The notes beneath the pieces are model-generated. The model had not been told where the DNA came from and made no database searches. It saw only the letters and a list, made by a program, of their open reading frames with translations. Positions 5,649 to 10,107 of a DNA stretch of 10,107 nt are shown in pieces (positions within the stretch are counted from its first letter, which is position 1; every line of letters starts with the position of its first letter). Source of the DNA: Actinomycetota bacterium (GTDB lineage: Bacteria; Actinomycetota; Actinomycetes; Nanopelagicales; Nanopelagicaceae); assembly GCA_016870855.1 (NCBI GenBank), contig VGAF01000037.1:1-10107 (forward strand), in the 5' to 3' direction. Both the position numbers and the translations under genes were made by a program.

Positions 5649-6320
5649 ATGCGCAGACTCTTACTCATCCTTCTCTCAGTAACTCTCGCGCTCCCACTAA
5701 CACCCACCCACGCCAACACGAGAATCGCGTCAATCACCGATGGCGACACCGTAAAACTCGCAGATGGAAGATCCGTCCGCCTTCTCCAAGTCGATACCCC
5801 AGAACTAAATGAGGACGAGTGTTATGCCAAAGAAGCCCAAGTAGCGCTCGCGAACCTACTCAACATAAGAGGCACACTCCGCCTCACCACTGACCCAAAT
5901 CTCGACAAAGTAGATGCATACGGCCGCATCCTCCGCTACATCTTCAAAGGCAAGGTCAACATCAATCTCGAGATGGTCAAAATCGGCGCCGCAACTCCAT
6001 ATTTCTATAAACGCGAACTCGGCCGCTACTCCACAAAATTACTCAAAGCTGCCGAATCCGCCCGCGATAAGAAATTAGGACTTTGGAGCGCATGCCCTGG
6101 AACAAAACTTGATCCATATCGCGCACTCACAACAATTCGCCAAGCCCCCGCAACCCCAACCTGGCAATGCGATCCCAATTACGAAGGCTGCATTCCACTA
6201 TTTCCACCAGATTTAAATTGCGCTGATATCAAAAAACTCGGCCTCGCACCCGTCAAAGTAATCGGCCGCGATGTCCACCGCCTCGATGCTGATGGTGATG
6301 GCATCGCTTGTACTTCATAA
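5649..6320 (+). CDS. Secreted staphylococcal-nuclease-like nuclease with Excalibur domain
   Basis: 223 residues. A signal peptide (about 1-22, MRRLLLILLS...THA) targets it outside. A thermonuclease (SNase) domain spans about 23-150; this family cuts DNA and RNA in a Ca2+-dependent way. Active-site positions are kept: DGD (31-33), R44 in VRLLQVDTPE, D49, E52, and R93 in YGRILRY, matching Staphylococcus nuclease Asp19/Asp21, Arg35, Asp40, Glu43 and Arg87. After a linker, an Excalibur domain (about 190-223) shows NCADIKKLG and the Ca2+-binding loop DADGDGIAC bracketed by two cysteines; it is common on actinobacterial surface proteins. No Shine-Dalgarno is visible before ATG. TACTCT (5637-5642) sits at a distance that would fit a -10 box and leaderless translation, but co-transcription with the gene 22 bases upstream is equally possible. 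Likely role: extracellular nucleic acid degradation for nutrients. Confidence 0.93.
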   Translation: MRRLLLILLSVTLALPLTPTHANTRIASITDGDTVKLADGRSVRLLQVDTPELNEDECYAKEAQVALANLLNIRGTLRLTTDPNLDKVDAYGRILRYIFKGKVNINLEMVKIGAATPYFYKRELGRYSTKLLKAAESARDKKLGLWSACPGTKLDPYRALTTIRQAPATPTWQCDPNYEGCIPLFPPDLNCADIKKLGLAPVKVIGRDVHRLDADGDGIACTS

Positions 6321-6348
6321 AACGCCGATTCACTAAAAAGACGATGTA

Positions 6349-6388
6349 TTGTTTGGACACAAAGTTGGCGGAACTGGTGTCTAAACAA
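6349..6388. repeat. Long imperfect inverted repeat after the nuclease gene
   Basis: TTGTTTGGACAC (6349-6360) pairs with GTGTCTAAACAA (6377-6388) over 12 positions, with one G-T wobble. Inside, AGTT (6363-6366) pairs with AACT (6372-6375) around GGCGG. This 40-nt near-perfect hairpin is separate from, and 7 bases before, the GC-rich terminator. It could be a 3' stabilising structure, a palindromic repeat element, or fused ends of a lost insertion sequence. Confidence 0.6.
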
Positions 6389-6395
6389 CACCGCA

Positions 6396-6424
6396 AGGGC
6401 CCCGCGAAAACGGGGCCCTCTCTA
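6396..6424 (+). terminator. Intrinsic terminator after the nuclease gene
   Basis: AGGGCCCCG (6396-6404) and CGGGGCCCT (6411-6419) form a perfect 9-bp GC-rich stem with loop CGAAAA. The tail (CTCTCTAATT) is only moderately T-rich. Its position 76 bases after the nuclease stop and before the next promoter region fits termination of the plus-strand cluster. Confidence 0.75.
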
Positions 6425-6487
6425 ATTCCCGAGAATTCGGCTCATCACGTAATTGTCTCCCCTCACCAATCCTGAGAAACTTCACCA

Positions 6488-7924
6488 GTGCGCGCTCCCC
6501 AAAAACTAATAGTCGCGCTAATTTCAATCTCACTCGTATCCATACCCGCTATCCAAACAAACGCCGCTGTCAAAGCGGGAGCTTTATGCACAAAGGTGGG
6601 GCAAGTTAAAAAATCAAAAGGCACAAGCTTTATCTGCGCTAAACAAGGCAAGAAATTAACCTGGAAGAAGCAAGCCTCACCAACACCAATCCCATCTCCA
6701 ACTCCATCGCCCACCCTTTCAACTACTACAACACCGCAACCAACTCCCACTCCAACAACAAAACCGACTCCCTCTCCTTCGCCAACCCCAACTGCAACCC
6801 CAATAGAAATTACGGGGTCCGCCAGTTTTAGAAAGATGAGTGAATGCCAAGTAATTACTAACTTAGACGTGAGCGAGCATTACGGATTTCCCCGTCCTTC
6901 AACCGCTATCCCCACTCTCGGCGAGAGAAGAACAATCGTTCTTTTTGTCTATTTCGACGATTTGCCCTCGGATCAAAAACAGATAGATGAATGGAAGAAC
7001 AACCAGATTCCAACCTTTGAGCGCTACATCGAAAAGATGAGCTACGGGAAACTAAAGTACAAGGTCGATACGCTGGATACATTCCTGCACATTAAGAAGT
7101 CTGTTCTCTCCTACAACCTTGATACCCCACACGGAACTCCAATGAAGCCAAACGCTAATTTTGGCGGCCTTATCAAGGACGCTGCTGATCTCGCTGATCC
7201 ACTAATCGACTTTTCGAAGTACGAGTTTATTAATGTTGTAACTCCTGCGACAACCAAGATCGGTTTTGAAGGGGCGGCAGGCGTCAGGCTGACTTACGAT
7301 GGAAAAGCATTCAACCGAGCAACTTTTGGACCCATCCGAGAATACGTTGATGACCCAACTAAGAAGATTTGGTTCTTGCACGAAGTGGGCCATGCGATGG
7401 GCCTCATCCATCAATACAAAATCAGCGGAGATTGGAGCTGGGGCACCTCGGGCTTTCCCATTTGGAGCGCCATGGCTACAGGAGTCAGCCCAATGCCAGA
7501 GTTCGTTGCTTGGGAGAAGTTTCTACTTGGCTGGTTTAGCGAGGAACAAGTCCGATGCATAAATGGTTTCGAAAATCCAAGCTACACAGTGAAGCTGAGT
7601 TCGCTCTCCGAAACTGACTCGGGCGTAAAGGCGCTCATGGCACGGATAAGCAACAGTCAGATTCTTGTAGCTGAGAGCCGTAGATCGAGCGAGTTAGGGG
7701 AAATGGCAAAGTCGGAAGAGGGAGTTCATATTTATCTCGTTGACGCAAATATCAAGAGTAATGATGGTGCTATGAAACCCATTTTTGAGCGACAATCAAA
7801 TAGAGATCGCTTCTTGATTGGGACCTCACGTGAAGGAGAATCAGTTACAACCAGCGGTATGAAGATTGAGGTTCTGCGCAGTGACTCAACTGGCGAAATC
7901 GTTAGAATCTCAACAAAAAAGTAA
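6488..7924 (+). CDS. Secreted M6-like metalloprotease (metzincin) with N-terminal two-Cys module
   Basis: 478 residues. GTG is the first possible start after an in-frame stop and begins a signal peptide (about 1-26, ending IQTNA). Next is a short module (28-61) with C34, C50 and W59. A Pro/Thr/Ser linker (about 63-106) follows, typical of cell-wall-spanning proteins. The catalytic domain (about 145-350) has HEVGHAMGLIH (298-308), an exact HExxHxxGxxH zinc motif with E299 as catalytic base, and a likely Met-turn at M329 (WSAMATG), followed by PEFVAWEKFLLGWF, which resembles the M6 (immune inhibitor A) family. VLFVYFDDLP and MSYGKLKY also fit M6. The last ~120 residues look like a beta-rich accessory region. 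C120 and C357 may form a disulfide. Only a weak GAGA precedes the start. Its stop lies one base from the stop of the convergent gene. Substrate unknown; probably an extracellular protease. Confidence 0.88.
   Translation: MRAPQKLIVALISISLVSIPAIQTNAAVKAGALCTKVGQVKKSKGTSFICAKQGKKLTWKKQASPTPIPSPTPSPTLSTTTTPQPTPTPTTKPTPSPSPTPTATPIEITGSASFRKMSECQVITNLDVSEHYGFPRPSTAIPTLGERRTIVLFVYFDDLPSDQKQIDEWKNNQIPTFERYIEKMSYGKLKYKVDTLDTFLHIKKSVLSYNLDTPHGTPMKPNANFGGLIKDAADLADPLIDFSKYEFINVVTPATTKIGFEGAAGVRLTYDGKAFNRATFGPIREYVDDPTKKIWFLHEVGHAMGLIHQYKISGDWSWGTSGFPIWSAMATGVSPMPEFVAWEKFLLGWFSEEQVRCINGFENPSYTVKLSSLSETDSGVKALMARISNSQILVAESRRSSELGEMAKSEEGVHIYLVDANIKSNDGAMKPIFERQSNRDRFLIGTSREGESVTTSGMKIEVLRSDSTGEIVRISTKK
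6674..6805 (+). repeat. Low-complexity Pro/Thr/Ser-coding tract
   Basis: This segment of the M6-like gene encodes repeated PTP, PSP and TTT units (about residues 63-106), with a strongly C- and A-rich coding strand. It is a degenerate simple-sequence tract, probably a flexible, possibly glycosylated linker. Its length may vary between strains. Confidence 0.75.
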
Positions 7925-7925
7925 A

Positions 7926-9101
7926 CTAACCACTTAATCTTCCGCGTAAATATGGAGCAAGTTTCAAATAGAACTCATCCGGAGTAATCCCATAATACTT
8001 CGCAAATTCACTCCTCCAATCGACTGAAACAGCAAATGTTGAAATGAAATCCATATAAGTTCTATAACCTTTAACTGCAATTAACGCTTCGGTAGCGACA
8101 GCACCCACAGCATAAGCTGCAAGTGGCAAACAATTTCCTGGACGAACATCTAAGTCTTTAAGTACCTCAACGGCCCCGCTATCACTAGCAATCTTCGCTC
8201 TCAAGGCCGCAGCCGATCCTCGGGTTCCCGAGCCACCGGGGTTATATTGATTGGCTAAACTGTTCAAAAATCTTTGCGAGCTAACACCGGTTGGGTCGCT
8301 TCCATCAACACCAAGAGCAACGCCAAAATAGGTAGCTGATCCTTCTACCAACCAACAAGTCATTTTCTCTAATGTATATTTCTGCTGTACTAGATGAAAG
8401 TACTCATGAATGGTTGTCTGTTTATCTTCAACCGACCGTCCCTTTGAATCTAAACACATGTGATACATGGGCAGGTTAGTTTTTGTTCGAGTAGCACCGG
8501 CAAAGTTGCATCCATAGGGATTATTAGCGATATCTTTGGAGATAGACCAGCCTCCAGGATCGACCAATTGATCTTTCTCCTTTTCGGCCCAATCTCCATC
8601 CTTTTCAGAATAAACAAGGATTTCAAAGGAGCTTGGCAAAAAGTAGCCCCTGAACATGCGTTCGGCGATGGCCAAAAGTCGCCTCTCTTCGCTTAATAAG
8701 TCTTCACGGACATTTGGACCAATTCGGAAATTAGCCGTCGAATTCGGTTGGGATAGCGCTGCAAATTCTGATAACAAATTCTGTCGAGCAACAATGGAAG
8801 TCCACTTCAAATCCAAATTGTCGAGAGTTATTGGGGCGGTTGGTCCGGTTTGTGACGGAGTCGGAGAAGCAATGGGAGCTGGAGCCGCTTGCTCCTTAGC
8901 GCTGGTTACTGCAACGCCCTTATCCCAAACAAATTTCTTTCCTGACTTAACGCAAGTGAATTTCTTTTCTTTGTATATCTTTGCCTGACCAACCTTCTTA
9001 CAGATAGCGCCGGCCTTAGGCACGTTTGCAGACCATGCAGGTAGGGAAGTCCCGAGTACCAAAACAGCGGTAAGTCCCGATACCAGCGTCTTAATCCGCA
9101 T
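7926..9101 (-). CDS. Secreted gluzincin-like putative metallopeptidase with N-terminal two-Cys module
   Basis: 391 residues from ATG at 9101; two in-frame TTG codons (9107, 9104) directly upstream are alternatives. Numbering below is from the 9107 start. A signal peptide (about 3-27, ending AWSA) is followed by the same short module as in the M6-like protein (KAGAICKKVGQAK, C36, C52, W61). A short Ala/Pro/Thr linker (70-93) precedes the main domain. TTIHEYFHLVQQ (231-242) carries HExxH with E235, and WLVEGSATYFG (252-262) supplies E255 as the likely third zinc ligand, the HExxH...E pattern of gluzincin (peptidase MA-like) proteins. Four more cysteines (200, 218, 251, 326) could form disulfides. 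I cannot name an exact family. No Shine-Dalgarno is seen; TATAGC eight bases upstream suggests a very short leader. It lies downstream of the serine protease gene on the same strand. Confidence 0.85.
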   Translation of the reverse strand: MRIKTLVSGLTAVLVLGTSLPAWSANVPKAGAICKKVGQAKIYKEKKFTCVKSGKKFVWDKGVAVTSAKEQAAPAPIASPTPSQTGPTAPITLDNLDLKWTSIVARQNLLSEFAALSQPNSTANFRIGPNVREDLLSEERRLLAIAERMFRGYFLPSSFEILVYSEKDGDWAEKEKDQLVDPGGWSISKDIANNPYGCNFAGATRTKTNLPMYHMCLDSKGRSVEDKQTTIHEYFHLVQQKYTLEKMTCWLVEGSATYFGVALGVDGSDPTGVSSQRFLNSLANQYNPGGSGTRGSAAALRAKIASDSGAVEVLKDLDVRPGNCLPLAAYAVGAVATEALIAVKGYRTYMDFISTFAVSVDWRSEFAKYYGITPDEFYLKLAPYLRGRLSG

Positions 9102-9109
9102 CAACAAAT

Positions 9110-9115
9110 GCTATA
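9110..9115 (-). promoter_or_regulatory. Candidate -10 box for the gluzincin-like gene
   Basis: On the minus strand TATAGC ends eight bases before the ATG at 9101, a spacing expected for a leaderless or nearly leaderless mRNA. There is no Shine-Dalgarno in the gap to the upstream gene. No convincing -35 is seen, so the gene may also be read through from the serine protease promoter. Confidence 0.3.
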
Positions 9116-9129
9116 ACCTAATGTAAACA

Positions 9130-9894
9130 TCAATCCCCATACTCAAACCAAGTCTTCTCACCGTCATACTCGTACTCACACTTAAGAATCTTCACGCAGA
9201 ACACATCAAGCATCTTCGCCCCGTTGTACTGCCCTTCGTCATCATTAATACCCCAGCTCACCATGCCGACAACCTTGCCCTCGTTATCAATTAACGGCCC
9301 ACCGCTATTTCCCGACGAAACGTTGTTCGTAATCAACACCTCGTCAATAGTTACATTCAAGATATTTCCAAACGCCACTGATCCTTCAAATCCATCCGCC
9401 GAACCCACCACCATCACCCAATATCCCGGCCAAGGCGGATTCTCCGACAACTCAAGCGCATCTAGTTCAACATCAGTCTCAAGGACCGCCAAATCATTCT
9501 TCTCATCGTAAGCAAGGATCCAAGCCGGCTTCTCCTTCTTAAATAGCCGATTGATAGTGACTGTGCCCTTCCCATCAATGCAATCCTCAATAACGTGATG
9601 ATTCGTCATCACCGTTGTCTTACTCGACGAAACATTTAGCAACTCCGAGTCAATCGCCCAACCCGTACCAATCACACCCTTCTTCTTACTTACTACGCAA
9701 TTAACCTGGACAGTCGATCCGTGGGCCTCTTCAACCAACTTCGCAATATCCCTCGGCGCCACAAGTCCATCATTCGCTGGCGAGAAATCAAAGAAGTGAT
9801 TCGAAGATTGCCAACTCAACGCAAACGCACCCCCGGCAAGGGCTGTGGCGATGACGGCTAGAAAGGCAAGGAACTTAGATTGAGGTTGGTCCAT
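9130..9894 (-). CDS. Membrane-anchored or secreted trypsin-like serine protease (HtrA-like catalytic domain, no PDZ)
   Basis: 254 residues from ATG at 9894; an in-frame TTG at 9948 would add 18 polar residues before the hydrophobic segment and is less likely. An N-terminal hydrophobic stretch (about 8-27, FLAFLAVIATALAGGAFAL) is a signal peptide or membrane anchor. The chymotrypsin-fold domain keeps the triad: H100 in MTNHHVIED, D134 in EKNDLAVLE and S197 in SSGNSGGPLID. Cysteines at 66 and 105 flank the first barrel and could form a disulfide; two more (233, 239) lie near the C-terminus. HtrA/DegP proteins have this catalytic core plus PDZ domains; here the protein ends soon after the protease domain, so regulation by PDZ is absent. 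No clear Shine-Dalgarno. Its stop is 28 bases before the gluzincin-like ATG, suggesting an operon. Likely extracytoplasmic; substrate unknown. Confidence 0.9.
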   Translation of the reverse strand: MDQPQSKFLAFLAVIATALAGGAFALSWQSSNHFFDFSPANDGLVAPRDIAKLVEEAHGSTVQVNCVVSKKKGVIGTGWAIDSELLNVSSSKTTVMTNHHVIEDCIDGKGTVTINRLFKKEKPAWILAYDEKNDLAVLETDVELDALELSENPPWPGYWVMVVGSADGFEGSVAFGNILNVTIDEVLITNNVSSGNSGGPLIDNEGKVVGMVSWGINDDEGQYNGAKMLDVFCVKILKCEYEYDGEKTWFEYGD

Positions 9895-10061
9895 GCAAGT
9901 AGTTTGACAGGCCGAACTAACAAATGTTTTCCAGCTCGAGTTACGCAAAGCGAACTGTTGATGAAGACTCCTGCGGATTAGGACCGGTGATTAAGAGTCA
10001 GCAGAAGATCTCTCTCCAGCACAACCAAACCACTGTTGTACGCACACTTTAGCCTGGGTTT

Positions 10062-10107
10062 ATGCGTAAAGCGACTCCGGTAGAAGTTTTCTATTATCGA
10101 CTTACTG
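10062..10107 (+). CDS. Possible 5' end of a gene running off the right edge
   Basis: ATG at 10062 opens a frame that stays open to the window end (15 codons, MRKATPVEVFYYRLT). An in-frame TAG lies four codons upstream, so ATG is the first possible start. There is no Shine-Dalgarno. Fifteen codons are too few to separate a real gene from chance. The position divergent from the serine protease gene would make sense for a new transcription unit. Confidence 0.25.
   Translation, partial: MRKATPVEVFYYRLT

Noticed and set aside
6463..6750. Minus-strand frame encoding a Gly/Val-rich peptide opposite the M6-like gene
   Set aside because: It is the reverse reading of the Pro/Thr/Ser linker, and the plus-strand signal peptide and domain structure are convincing.
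9978..10106. Minus-strand frame open from the right edge to TAA (42 codons)
   Set aside because: A frame of this length is common by chance; the peptide shows no recognised motif and no start is visible in the window.

Overview
The window looks like a chromosomal segment of an actinobacterium with moderate GC content. The truncated left-edge gene closely resembles the mycobacterial ArgA-type glutamate N-acetyltransferase (Rv2747). The ClpC is of the mycobacterial ClpC1 type. Excalibur and RDD domains and several secreted proteins fit the same phylum. The fairly low GC, compact spacing and style of secreted proteins recall the freshwater acI group (Nanopelagicales), but that finer placement is inference from memory, not from a search.

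Left part (1-2988): the 3' end of an argA-like gene, then a full-length clpC with a strong Shine-Dalgarno and a strong intrinsic terminator. This is the conserved housekeeping part. Positions 2989-3348 hold no convincing gene. They do contain a spaced, degenerate 20-bp direct repeat, an A/T-rich inverted repeat and a perfect 16-bp palindrome.

Middle part (3349-4321): a minus-strand operon of a YefM/Phd-type antitoxin, an overlapping RelE/ParE-type toxin and an RDD-family membrane protein whose ribosome binding site overlaps the toxin stop codon. The 71-bp divergent region upstream carries two TGTACA boxes, the known core of YefM operators, flanking a consensus TATAAT. It probably serves both the antitoxin operon and the plus-strand DUF4236-TPR gene.

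Plus-strand cluster (4322-6424): a DUF4236-TPR protein; a small two-helix membrane protein with a TTG start and a ribosome binding site that can be masked by an RNA hairpin; and a secreted staphylococcal-nuclease-like enzyme with a C-terminal Excalibur domain. A long imperfect hairpin and a GC-rich terminator follow.

Right part (6488-9894): three putative exported peptidases. An M6-like metzincin (plus) converges, with a single base between stop codons, on an HExxH...E gluzincin-like protein (minus). Upstream of the latter, on the same strand, lies an HtrA-like trypsin-fold serine protease. The two metalloprotease-like proteins share a short N-terminal two-cysteine module with identical cysteine and tryptophan spacing, suggesting a common surface or adaptor role. 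With the nuclease, 5649-9894 looks like an exoenzyme cluster. The genes for these exported proteins mostly lack clear Shine-Dalgarno sequences, unlike clpC and other neighbours. The last ~200 bases hold upstream sequence of the serine protease and at most the first codons of another gene. I saw no tRNA, rRNA, CRISPR array or intact mobile element.
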